Both the position numbers and the translations under genes were made by a program. DNA of 64,000 nt from JAIBJN01 sp963775625 (GTDB lineage Bacteria; Actinomycetota; Thermoleophilia; Gaiellales; Gaiellaceae): the NCBI GenBank assembly GCA_963775625.1, contig CAVZJM010000006.1, positions 124,001 to 188,000 on the forward strand, read 5' to 3'. Shown one piece after another: positions 31,643 to 40,216 of the stretch; position 1 is the stretch's first letter, and the number at the start of each line of letters is the position of its first letter. Under the pieces are notes generated by a model that saw only the letters and a program-made list of their open reading frames with translations, was not told the origin of the DNA and searched no databases.

Positions 31643-32259
31643 GCCGTCACGATATTGACCATGACGCGCGTGGTCTCGTCGAGGACGTCCGAGAACACGT
31701 TCCAGAACTGGTCGTTGAAGACGAAGATCACGGCGAAGAGCGCGATCATGCCCACCTGGTCGAGCTGGGACCAGCGCGCGTGGAGGGCACGCGGCATCAC
31801 CGCGGCGACGATGCGAGAGCCGTCGAGCGGCGGAATCGGGATCAGATTGAAGACTCCGAGCACGACGTTGACCTCGAACGCGCGGATCACGACCTCCTGC
31901 AGGGTGCCGTCGAGGTTGCCGTGGATCAGCCAGGCGACGCAGCCGAGCGCGAGCAGCAGGTTCGTCGCCGGCCCGGCCACGGCCACGAGGGCCATGTCGA
32001 TCTGGGGCCGGCGAAAGGAGCGGGGATTCACCATGACCGGCTTCGCCCAGCCGAAGATGAAGCTGGAGACGAGCGCGGTGATCACGAACATCGCCGTCCC
32101 GAGCGGATCGAGATGGACGATCGGGTTGAGGCTGAGCCGGCCGTCCGCGCGCGGCGACGGGTCGCCGAGCCAGGTCGCGACGTAGGCGTGGGCGAGCTCG
32201 TGCAGCACGAGGCTCACGAGCAGGAAAGGCAGCAGCCAGACGAAGATCTCGACGCTCAG
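31639..32259 (-). CDS. Site-2 protease family protein (RIP3/FtsH-independent type), probable CTG start
   Basis: A compact intramembrane metalloprotease with HELAH (zinc) in the first core helix and NLIPIPPLDGSRI in the last. A GTG at 32217 would start the protein inside the first transmembrane helix. The frame continues upstream through LSVEIFVWLLPFLL to a CTG at 32259, which overlaps the upstream stop as CTGA and has GGAGG 7 nt before it. I therefore place the start at CTG (206 residues). It lacks PDZ and CBS domains. Substrate unknown. Confidence 0.82.
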   Translation of the reverse strand: MSVEIFVWLLPFLLVSLVLHELAHAYVATWLGDPSPRADGRLSLNPIVHLDPLGTAMFVITALVSSFIFGWAKPVMVNPRSFRRPQIDMALVAVAGPATNLLLALGCVAWLIHGNLDGTLQEVVIRAFEVNVVLGVFNLIPIPPLDGSRIVAAVMPRALHARWSQLDQVGMIALFAVIFVFNDQFWNVFSDVLDETTRVMVNIVTA

Positions 32260-34838
32260 GAGCGGTCCTCCAGCGCGCGGACGGGAGACGCGATCAGCTC
32301 ACGCGCGGCAGCAAGCTCGGCCTCGCGACCTTCGACCTCTCCGTTGAGCTTGCGCCGCAGCACCTCCTCGAGCACCACGCCCACCTGAGGAGACTCGCCC
32401 AGGCCGAGCTCGGCCAGGTCCGCGCCCGAGATCTCCAGGTGAACGTCCCGCAGCTCTTCGAAGTAGCGCTCGAGCCGCGCGCGCACGTCGTCGCCGGCGC
32501 CCGCCATCGCGAGGAGAAGCCCGTCAGGGTCGTGCGGCTCCGCGAGGGCCCGCAACGCGGCGGGCTCGTCCGTGGCCGCCACCACCTCGCGAAGGCGCGG
32601 GGCCACGGTGACCGCGTCGGCGATCCGGTCGGCGTCGCGGCGGCGCAGCCGCAGTCGCTCGAACCAGCTGTAGAGCTCGTCCGGAGGGAGGCGCCGGGCG
32701 AGCGCCGCCAGCCGGGGCCGCCAGAGCGGCGTTTCCGGGGCGAAGCGCTGCCGCAGCTCGTCGAGCTCGGCGACCAGCTCCACCGCGTCCTCGTCCGCGG
32801 CCAGATGTGGGTGGATCGCCTGGTCGAGCCGCAGCTCGCCGAGGCGGCGAAGGGTGCCGGCGACCTCCTCCTCGGAGAGCAGCGCCTCCAGCTCGTCGCG
32901 GAGCCGCGCCGAGGAGAGCTCGCCGACGAGCTCCATCTCCACGCAGGCGCGTGCCAGGCCCTGCGTGTGCGACTCCATCCGAAAGCCGTACCGATTCTCG
33001 TAGCGCAGAGCCCGGAAGAGCCGCGTCGGATCGTCGATGAAGGAGAGGTTGTGGAGCACGCGGACGACGCGCTCCTCGAGATCGCGCAGCCCGCCGAAGA
33101 AGTCCACGAGCCGCCCGAAGTCCTCGCCCTTCAGGGAGACGGCGAGCGCGTTGATCGTGAAGTCGCGCCGGTAGAGGTCCTCGCGGATGGATGCTTGCTC
33201 GACCGCCGGCAGCGCCCCCGGATAGTCGTAGAACTCGGTGCGCGCCGTGGCCACGTCGATCCGGCCGCCGTCGTGCAGGACGACCGCCGTGCCGAACTTG
33301 TCGTGCGGGACGACGCGGCCGCCGAGCGCCGTGGCCAGGCTGCGCCCGAAGGCGATGCCGTCGCCCTCGACCGCGATGTCGACGTCGAAGCTGGGCTCGT
33401 CCATGAGGAGATCGCGCACGGCCCCGCCCACGAGGTAGACGCCCTCGAAGCCCTCCCCGACCGCCTGCACGGCCTCGAAGACCCGCTCGAGGCCCGGAAG
33501 CGCGAGCAGGCGTTGCCGCAGGTCGTGCCCCTCCTCCGGCTCGTGCCGGGCCGGAGGCTCGCCGAGCGCCTGGAGGAGGTCGCTGCGGGCGACCACACCG
33601 ACGACCTCGTCCCCACGCAGGACGGCGACCCGGCCCGCGTCGGAGCTTCGGAGCAGCCGGGTCAGCTCCGGCAGCGGGGTGTCCTCGCTGCAGGTCACCA
33701 CCTCGCTGCTCATGACGCTCTTGACCGGCGCGTGCGAGAGGCCGTGGGCGATCGCCTGGTCGAGGTGCTCGCGGGTGACGTGGCCGGCGAGGTGCCCTTC
33801 GTCCCCGACGAGGATCCCGCTCTGCCGGTGGCGCTGACAGACGACCATCGCCTCGGAGACGGGGCTCTCGGGGCCGACGAAGCGCGCCGGGCGGGACATG
33901 ATCTCGGCAGCGGTCGGCAGCGGGCGAGCAGCTCCCGGAAGCGCGGCGAGAACCAGCTCGCGCGCCTCGGCGAGCGGCCCGCGGTGCACGGCCGAGGCGG
34001 CCTGCTGGTGGCCTCCGCCGCCGAGCGCGGCGGCGATCGCGGCGGCGTCCAGCTCGGGCAGGCGCGTGCGCACGACGCAGAAGACGCGCCCGTCCATCTC
34101 CACCAGGCAGACGAGGGCGAGCGCGTCGGTGAGGTCGACGATCTTGTGGGCGAGGTTCGAGACCCCGTCCACGTAGACCGGCCACGAGACGGAGGCGAGG
34201 AGCACCTCGAGGCCGGCGACCGACTCCGCCTCGAGCGCCGACACGAGCGCGTCGAGAAGCGCGCGCTCCTCTTCGGAGAGCGGCGAGCGCAGGTACTGCG
34301 CGACGGCCTCCTGACGGGCGCCGTGGCGCAGGCACCACGCGAGGGCCTCTGCATCCCGCACGCCGACGCCGGGATACCCGAGCGAGCCGGTGTCCTCGTG
34401 GATGCCGAGCGCGAAGACGGTCGCCTCGAGCGGCGTGACCGCGAGCTCGCGCTCGGCCAGGATGCCGACCATCGTCGTCGTCAGCGCCCCGTCCTCCGAG
34501 AGCACGAGGTTCTCGGGCCTCACCCAGTCGGGCGCCTCTCCCGCGTGGTGGTCGAAGACGACGACCTCGACGCCGGGAGCACGCGCGACGCGCTCGTACT
34601 CGCCCAGGCGCTCCGGGTGCACGGTCTCGACGACGATGAGCCTCCGGATCGAGGCCGGGTCCAGCCGGCCCGGCTCCAGCAGCGCGAGCTCGTCGGCGTG
34701 GAGGCGGTAGAACTCCCTGACGTTCCGGTTCAGGGAGCCGGAGAGCGCGATCGCGGCGCCGGGATACAGCCGCCGAGCGGCGAGCATGGCGCCCAGCGCA
34801 TCGAAATCCGTGTTCGTGTGCGAGACGATGACGTCCAC
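32256..34838 (-). CDS. DHH phosphoesterase / CBS / tRNA nucleotidyltransferase fusion
   Basis: An 860-residue protein: DHH domain with SHTNTDFDAL, DHHAG (96-100) and GGGGH (273-277); two CBS domains (about 310-367 and 370-427); then a poly(A)-polymerase/CCA-transferase head (GGAVRD 471-476, catalytic DVD 485-487, NALAVSLKG and RLFRALRYENR) and helical tail. The last part adds A or CCA to tRNA 3' ends; the DHH part may be an oligonucleotide phosphodiesterase, and the CBS pair probably senses adenosine nucleotides. This fusion is known in several phyla. GTG start 6 nt after TAATCT. Confidence 0.88.
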   Translation of the reverse strand: MDVIVSHTNTDFDALGAMLAARRLYPGAAIALSGSLNRNVREFYRLHADELALLEPGRLDPASIRRLIVVETVHPERLGEYERVARAPGVEVVVFDHHAGEAPDWVRPENLVLSEDGALTTTMVGILAERELAVTPLEATVFALGIHEDTGSLGYPGVGVRDAEALAWCLRHGARQEAVAQYLRSPLSEEERALLDALVSALEAESVAGLEVLLASVSWPVYVDGVSNLAHKIVDLTDALALVCLVEMDGRVFCVVRTRLPELDAAAIAAALGGGGHQQAASAVHRGPLAEARELVLAALPGAARPLPTAAEIMSRPARFVGPESPVSEAMVVCQRHRQSGILVGDEGHLAGHVTREHLDQAIAHGLSHAPVKSVMSSEVVTCSEDTPLPELTRLLRSSDAGRVAVLRGDEVVGVVARSDLLQALGEPPARHEPEEGHDLRQRLLALPGLERVFEAVQAVGEGFEGVYLVGGAVRDLLMDEPSFDVDIAVEGDGIAFGRSLATALGGRVVPHDKFGTAVVLHDGGRIDVATARTEFYDYPGALPAVEQASIREDLYRRDFTINALAVSLKGEDFGRLVDFFGGLRDLEERVVRVLHNLSFIDDPTRLFRALRYENRYGFRMESHTQGLARACVEMELVGELSSARLRDELEALLSEEEVAGTLRRLGELRLDQAIHPHLAADEDAVELVAELDELRQRFAPETPLWRPRLAALARRLPPDELYSWFERLRLRRRDADRIADAVTVAPRLREVVAATDEPAALRALAEPHDPDGLLLAMAGAGDDVRARLERYFEELRDVHLEISGADLAELGLGESPQVGVVLEEVLRRKLNGEVEGREAELAAARELIASPVRALEDRS

Positions 34839-34844
34839 GAACCA

Positions 34845-34854
34845 AGATTAGACT
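34845..34854. promoter_or_regulatory. Overlapping divergent -10 elements
   Basis: Minus-strand TAATCT (34845-34850) ends 6 nt before the GTG of the DHH/CBS fusion gene. Plus-strand TAGACT (34849-34854) can serve the fibronectin-like gene, which starts 28 nt further on with a GGAGG. The hexamers overlap by 2 bp. Confidence 0.5.
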
Positions 34855-34882
34855 CGAAGGGGTCGTATCCCCCCTTCGGAGG

Positions 34883-37855
34883 ATGCGCCGCAGGCGGCCT
34901 CGATCCACCGTGCTCTGGGGGTCCGCCACCACATTGCCTCGAACATCACGCCTCGTCCTCGCCGTGCTCGCCGCCGCGCTCGTCCTCGTCGCGCCCGCGG
35001 CGACGGCGCCCGTGGCACCGGTGCTCACCTCACCGGACGACGACGACACGACGACTTCCCTCCCTGCGTTCAAGTGGGATGCCGTCGCGGACGCGGCCAC
35101 CTACGAGTTCGAGCTTGCCGGCGACCCGGGCTTCAACTCGCCGATCCTCAACCAGACGACGAAGAACACGCGCGCGACTGCGAAGGACGTCGTCGCCAAC
35201 GGGACCTACTTCTGGCGGGTACGCGGCGTGACAGGCACCGGCGCGCTCGGAGCCTGGTCGGAGGTGCGGTCGTTCGACCTCGCGTGGACAGCGCAGCCGT
35301 CACTCCTCGCGCCGACTGACGGCGCGACGATCACGTACCCGAGCCAGGCCCTCGAGCTCAACTGGAGCATCGTCCCGGGGGCGGCGAAGTACCTCGTCAA
35401 GGTGGCCACCGACCCGGCGCTCGGCTCGCTCGTGTGGGGCGAGCCGTTCGAGACGGCCGCGACCTCCTTCACGCTCAACGACCCACTCGCGCCCGGGACC
35501 TACTACTGGAACGTCACGCCGCTGGACGCGGAGGACCATCAGGGCGGGCCGTCCACGGTCGCGTCCTTCACCTGGTCCTGGCCCTCCGAGACCACGCCGG
35601 ATGTGACCGATCAGGTCGCCGCGCCGGAGGTCTTCGACCCGCGCTTCTCCTGGGATCTCGTCGAGGGGGCGGCGGGCTACGAGGTCGAGGTCAACTTCTC
35701 CTCCGACTGGACGGAGAGCTCGAAGGTCTGCTGCGACCCGATCAAGGGACAGATCTCGACGCTCGGAACCTCGCTCTCGCCCCAGGAGATCCTCGCCAAC
35801 AACACGTACTACTGGCGCGTGCGGGCGATCGACCCGAGCAACAACGCCGGGGTCTGGAACGAGGGCCCAACCTTCATCAAGACCTTCGACAACGTTCCGC
35901 CGGTCACCGCTCCGAGCATCAAGAACCTGCGGATGCGCGACAACCTCGCCGACCCCGCGACCGACGCCGACACCGGCACGGCCGTCGTCGACACCGGCGT
36001 GCCCATCGTCACCTGGGATCCCGTTCCGGGAGCGTCCAGCTACCAGGTCAACATCACGGCGCACGAGGACGGCGCCTGCGACTGGACACAGGCGATTTGG
36101 CAGAACACCCCGACGACCCTCACCGCCTGGACGCCCCTCGGCTGGGCAGGGCCGGCGGGCGATCCCTACCCGTCCATCACGATCGCGGACGACCTCAACA
36201 AGGCGCTCATGACCGGCGCGTCCTACTGCGTGCGCGTGCGGGCGATCGACCGCTCCTCCCCATCGTCGGGTGCGTCCGTCGTGTTCGGCGACTGGAGCTA
36301 CCTCTCCGCAAGCAACGAGCCGGGCTTCCTCTGGACCGGGCCGCCGGCCTCCACGTCCTGCAGCCCCTGCCAGATGCCGGGCTCCGCGTACAACGCACCG
36401 CTCACCGGCACCTCGGTCGGGGAGATGCCCCTTTTCACCTGGGACGAGGTGCCCGGGGCCGAGAGCTACTACGTGCTCGTCTCGCGCGACGCCAACTTCA
36501 CGACCATCATCGACTACGCCTACACCCGCATCCCCGCCTACGCCCCCCGCCGCAGCCCGTCGCAGTCGATCGGCTACGCGGACGAGACGACCCTCTACTA
36601 CTGGGCGGTCCTCCCGGCCAATGGCGCCGACGGGAGCGGAGTCGCCACGGACCCGCTCTCGAGCAGCCCGCAGAGCTTCACGAAGCAGTCCACCCCACCG
36701 ACGCTCGAGAGCCCGATCGACGACGAAGCCGTGAACACTCCGGCCACGGAGTTCCAGTGGTCACCGGTCTTCGGCGCGCGCCGCTACCGCGTCCAGGTCG
36801 CCCAGAACCCCACCTTCTCGAACCCGATCGACGACATCGTCACGGACTCGACGGCGTACACGAGCAACACGACCTATCCGTCCGACACGACGCTCTACTG
36901 GCGCGTGCGGGCCGACGCCGAGAACGGCACGACCACCATGGTCGCCCTCACGTGGTCGGAGACCGGGACGTTCACGAAGCAGCTGCCGAAGCCCGTCCTC
37001 GACCCGGGCAACCCGACGAGCGGATCGCTCCTGCCGACCATTCGCTGGAACACCGTGCCCGGCGCGGTCTCCTACGACGTCCACCTGGTCGAGCCCGACG
37101 GCGACACGTCGACCTTCACCAACATCCCGGCGCCCGCTGGGACGTTCACGAAGCTCACCGGCGTCGGCGTCGCGACCTGGCAGGTGCGCGCGAACTTCCC
37201 CACCGACTCGAGCGCTGTCGTCCACGGCCCCTACTCGCTGACCGGGACGTTCACGCACACGATCCCGCAGCCCGCCAACCCCGGCGAGGAGGTCGGGGAC
37301 CGCCGCCTGCTCTTCGGCTGGGACCCGCGTCCCCGGGCCGACCACTACCGCGTCCAGGTCTCCACCAGAGCCGACTTCCTCACCACGGTCGAGAACGTGA
37401 ACACGGAGACCACCGGGTACGCGCCGCTCCTCACGAGCGGGGCCTACGCGCCGGGCGGTACGTTCTACTGGCGCGTCGCCGTGGTGGACACGGACACGAA
37501 CACCGGCGACTTCACCGCCGCTCGCTCCTTCACGCTCCCGCCGGTCACCGATCCCGGCGGCGGCGGCGGCGGGCCCACCGTCCAGGAGTTCAAGGTCCTG
37601 TCGACCGGCTACCCGGTCAAGGGCAAGCGGAAGACGATCACCCTGACCGTCCGAAACGGGAGCTTCCAGCCCGTCGCGAACGCCAACGTGCGCGTCTCCG
37701 GCGCGGGCGTCAACGCGGTGACGAAGACGACGGGCGCGGGTGGCGGCGTGACCTTCAAGGTGCGCGCGAAGCGCTACCCGGGCAAGGTCACCTTCAAAAT
37801 CACGAAGACCGGCTTCGAGACCGCGTACCACAAGAAGACCGTCCGGCCGGCCTAG
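34883..37855 (+). CDS. Large secreted fibronectin-III-like repeat protein
   Basis: A 990-residue exported protein: signal peptide (about 20-42, LVLAVLAAALVLVAPAATA), then about eight fibronectin-III-like modules with the recurrent pattern F-x-W-xx-V-xx-A-xx-Y-xx-(Q/E)-(V/L) and YYWRVRA strands, a Gly-rich hinge (about 890) and a terminal Ig-like domain (VKGKRKTITLTVRNGSF onward). No enzyme domain or sortase motif is seen. It may be a surface or matrix adhesin. ATG start with GGAGG close upstream. Confidence 0.82.
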   Translation: MRRRRPRSTVLWGSATTLPRTSRLVLAVLAAALVLVAPAATAPVAPVLTSPDDDDTTTSLPAFKWDAVADAATYEFELAGDPGFNSPILNQTTKNTRATAKDVVANGTYFWRVRGVTGTGALGAWSEVRSFDLAWTAQPSLLAPTDGATITYPSQALELNWSIVPGAAKYLVKVATDPALGSLVWGEPFETAATSFTLNDPLAPGTYYWNVTPLDAEDHQGGPSTVASFTWSWPSETTPDVTDQVAAPEVFDPRFSWDLVEGAAGYEVEVNFSSDWTESSKVCCDPIKGQISTLGTSLSPQEILANNTYYWRVRAIDPSNNAGVWNEGPTFIKTFDNVPPVTAPSIKNLRMRDNLADPATDADTGTAVVDTGVPIVTWDPVPGASSYQVNITAHEDGACDWTQAIWQNTPTTLTAWTPLGWAGPAGDPYPSITIADDLNKALMTGASYCVRVRAIDRSSPSSGASVVFGDWSYLSASNEPGFLWTGPPASTSCSPCQMPGSAYNAPLTGTSVGEMPLFTWDEVPGAESYYVLVSRDANFTTIIDYAYTRIPAYAPRRSPSQSIGYADETTLYYWAVLPANGADGSGVATDPLSSSPQSFTKQSTPPTLESPIDDEAVNTPATEFQWSPVFGARRYRVQVAQNPTFSNPIDDIVTDSTAYTSNTTYPSDTTLYWRVRADAENGTTTMVALTWSETGTFTKQLPKPVLDPGNPTSGSLLPTIRWNTVPGAVSYDVHLVEPDGDTSTFTNIPAPAGTFTKLTGVGVATWQVRANFPTDSSAVVHGPYSLTGTFTHTIPQPANPGEEVGDRRLLFGWDPRPRADHYRVQVSTRADFLTTVENVNTETTGYAPLLTSGAYAPGGTFYWRVAVVDTDTNTGDFTAARSFTLPPVTDPGGGGGGPTVQEFKVLSTGYPVKGKRKTITLTVRNGSFQPVANANVRVSGAGVNAVTKTTGAGGGVTFKVRAKRYPGKVTFKITKTGFETAYHKKTVRPA

Positions 37856-37882
37856 CCCGCGGCGCGTCCAAGCAACAGACTG

Positions 37883-38272
37883 TTACTTGCGGGCGACGAC
37901 GGCGACCTCGATGCGCGCCCCCGAGGGCAGCGCGGCGATCTGGACGGTCGCGCGCGCGGGGTAGGGCTCCGAGAGGTGGCTCGCGTAGACCTCGTTCATC
38001 GCTTGGAAGTCCTGCAGGTCGATGAGGTAGATCGAGGTCATGACGACGTCGTCGAGGCTGCATCCCGCCTCGGCGAGGATCGCCGAGAGGTTGTTCATCA
38101 CCTGCGCGGTCTGCGCGACGATGCCGCCCTCGACCACGTGGCCCTGCTCCGGGTCGATGCCCAGCTGGCCGGAGACGAACACCAGGTCGCCGGCGACGAT
38201 TCCCTGCGAGTAGGGCGCCCCCTCGAACGGCGCCGGGGCGCTCTCGGTCCTCACTGCACGCTTGTCGCTCAC
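37883..38272 (-). CDS. ridA: RidA family enamine/imine deaminase
   Basis: A 129-residue trimeric hydrolase of reactive enamines. The active-site Arg is in PYPARATVQIAALPSGARIEV near residue 108, and VFVSGQLGIDP is conserved. GTG start overlapping the murA stop by GTGA. Confidence 0.93.
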   Translation of the reverse strand: MSDKRAVRTESAPAPFEGAPYSQGIVAGDLVFVSGQLGIDPEQGHVVEGGIVAQTAQVMNNLSAILAEAGCSLDDVVMTSIYLIDLQDFQAMNEVYASHLSEPYPARATVQIAALPSGARIEVAVVARK

Positions 38273-39582
38273 GCTGCCTCCACCCTTTCGATGCTCGCGC
38301 CGAGCGCGCGCAGGCGCTCGTCGATGCGTTCGTAGCCGCGGTCGATCTGCCCGATGTTCCCGATCGTGGAGCGCCCTTCCGCGCAGAGGCCCGCGATCAG
38401 CATCGCCATCCCGGCGCGGATGTCCGGGCTCTCCATCCGCTCCCCGTACAGCCGCGTCGGCCCGTTCACGACCGCGCGGTGCGGGTCGCAGAGAATGATC
38501 CTGGCGCCCATCGTCACCAGCTTGTCCACGAAGAAGAGCCGGTTCTCGAACATCTTCTCGAAGATGAGCACGGTGCCGCTGGCCTGCGTCGCCACCGCGA
38601 GCGCGATCGAGGTCAGGTCGGCGGGGAAGGCCGGCCAGGGGCCGTCCTCGATCTTCGGGATCTGCGCGCCGAGGTCGTCCTGGATGACGAGCTCCTGCCC
38701 CCCCGGCACCCGCACGGTGCCGTTCTCGGCGTGCCAGGTCATCCCGAGGCGCTCGAACCCGTGCCAGACGCCGACCATGTGCTCGGGGACGACGTCCTCG
38801 ATCACGATCTCCCCCTCCGTCACCGCGCCGAGGCCGACGAAGCTCGCCACCTCGATGTGATCGGGGCAGATGCGCCACTCCCCGCCGCTCAGGCGGTCGA
38901 CGCCGCGGACGACGAGCACGTTGGAGCCGATGCCGTCGATGCGTGCGCCCAGCGCGACGAGAAAGCGGCAGAGATCCTGGACGTGCGGCTCGCAGGCGGC
39001 GTTGACGATCGTGGTCTCGCCGGACGCCAACGCGGCTGCCATCACGGCGTTCTCCGTGCCGGTCACCGACGCCTCGTCGAGGAAGACCTCCGTCCCCACG
39101 AGCCCCTTTGCCTTCAGGTGCAGCCGCCGCTCGGCGGTGATCTCCGCGCCGAGGCGCGCCAGGGCGTGAATGTGCGTGTCGAGCCGCCGCCTGCCGATCA
39201 CGTCCCCTCCCGGCGGGGGCACGATGGCTTCGCCCCAGCGGGCGACCAGCGGCCCGGCCAGGAGGATCGAGGCCCGGATCCGGGTGCAGAGCTCCGCGTC
39301 CAGCTCGACCTTCTTGACGTCCTCGGCGACGATTCGAACGACGCCGTCACCGCGCTGCTCGACCTCGACGCCGAGGTCGGCAACCAGCTCGAGCATCGCC
39401 TCGACGTCTCGGATCGCCGGCACGTTCGAGAGGGTGACCGGCTCGTCCGTCAGGAGCGAGGCCGCGATGATCGGCAGGGCGGCGTTCTTGTTCCCAGCCG
39501 CGCGGATCGACCCGTGGAGCGGGCGGCCGCCCTCGATGACGAAGGATTCCATCAGGGTGTCGGCGACAACGGTCTCAGGCAC
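38269..39582 (-). CDS. murA: UDP-GlcNAc 1-carboxyvinyltransferase, Cys-to-Asp variant
   Basis: A 437-residue enzyme for the first committed step of peptidoglycan synthesis (enolpyruvyl transfer to UDP-GlcNAc). AAGNKNAALPI and the C-terminal RIDERL are typical. The active-site loop reads PPPGGDVIGRRRLD, with Asp (residue 127, or 117 from the alternative ATG at 39552) where most MurA have Cys; this change is known to give fosfomycin insensitivity. The family N-terminus MESFVIEGG fits the ATG 39552 start, but the GTG at 39582 is also possible. Confidence 0.94.
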   Translation of the reverse strand: MPETVVADTLMESFVIEGGRPLHGSIRAAGNKNAALPIIAASLLTDEPVTLSNVPAIRDVEAMLELVADLGVEVEQRGDGVVRIVAEDVKKVELDAELCTRIRASILLAGPLVARWGEAIVPPPGGDVIGRRRLDTHIHALARLGAEITAERRLHLKAKGLVGTEVFLDEASVTGTENAVMAAALASGETTIVNAACEPHVQDLCRFLVALGARIDGIGSNVLVVRGVDRLSGGEWRICPDHIEVASFVGLGAVTEGEIVIEDVVPEHMVGVWHGFERLGMTWHAENGTVRVPGGQELVIQDDLGAQIPKIEDGPWPAFPADLTSIALAVATQASGTVLIFEKMFENRLFFVDKLVTMGARIILCDPHRAVVNGPTRLYGERMESPDIRAGMAMLIAGLCAEGRSTIGNIGQIDRGYERIDERLRALGASIERVEAA

Positions 39583-39623
39583 AGGTCTCGTTCGGGCTCG
39601 CAGGCCGAAGCGACCCGGGAGGC

Positions 39624-39630
39624 TATCCTA
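39624..39630. promoter_or_regulatory. Self-complementary -10 TATCCTA between murA and HD gene
   Basis: The 7-mer reads TATCCT on the plus strand (10 nt before the ATG of the HD gene) and TAGGAT on the minus strand (toward murA, 42 nt away), so one element could serve both. Confidence 0.4.
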
Positions 39631-39639
39631 AACGCCCCG

Positions 39640-40209
39640 ATGGACGTGACCCGCGACCGCGCCTGGGAGACGCTGACCCGCCATACGCAGAGCGAGGCGC
39701 TGCGGCGACACGCGCTCGCGGTCGAGGCCTGCGTCGGCTCCTACGCCCGCGAGAACGGCGAGGACGAGGAGCTCTGGCGTGCCGTCGCCCTGCTCCACGA
39801 CTTCGACTACGAGATCCACCCCACCCTGGACGAGCATCCCCAAGACGGCGCCCCGATCCTGCGCGAGGAGGGGTGGCCGGACGAAGTCGTCGAGGCGGTC
39901 CTCTCCCACGCCGAGCACCTGGAGATGCCCAGGGACACCGCGCTGAAGAGGACGCTCTTCGCCTGTGACGAGCTGGCCGGGTTCGTGCACGCATGCGGGC
40001 TCGTCCGCCCGGACGGGATCGAGACCCTCGAGCCGAAGTCGGTGAAGAAGAAGCTGAAGCAGCCGTCGTTCGCGGCGGGAGTCCACCGGGACGAGGTCTA
40101 CGCGGGCGCCGAGCTCCTCGGCCTCGAGCTCGACGACCACATTCGGAACGTGGTCGCGGCGATGCGGCCGATCGCCCCCGAGCTGGGGCTCCGCACCGAG
40201 GCGGCGTAG
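39640..40209 (+). CDS. HD-domain hydrolase
   Basis: A 189-residue HD-superfamily protein with the metal motif ALLHDFDYEIHP (about residues 48-59) and a conserved His at HPQDGAPIL and SHAEHLEMP. Related proteins are annotated as phosphohydrolases with unknown substrate. The ATG was chosen for the -10-like TATCCT just upstream. Divergent from murA. Confidence 0.8.
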   Translation: MDVTRDRAWETLTRHTQSEALRRHALAVEACVGSYARENGEDEELWRAVALLHDFDYEIHPTLDEHPQDGAPILREEGWPDEVVEAVLSHAEHLEMPRDTALKRTLFACDELAGFVHACGLVRPDGIETLEPKSVKKKLKQPSFAAGVHRDEVYAGAELLGLELDDHIRNVVAAMRPIAPELGLRTEAA

Positions 40210-40216
40210 CTAATCG

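Noticed and set aside
37865..37892. Terminator between the fibronectin-like gene and ridA
   Set aside because: AAGCAACAG-ACT-GTTACTT is a short imperfect hairpin overlapping the ridA stop and has no T-run.
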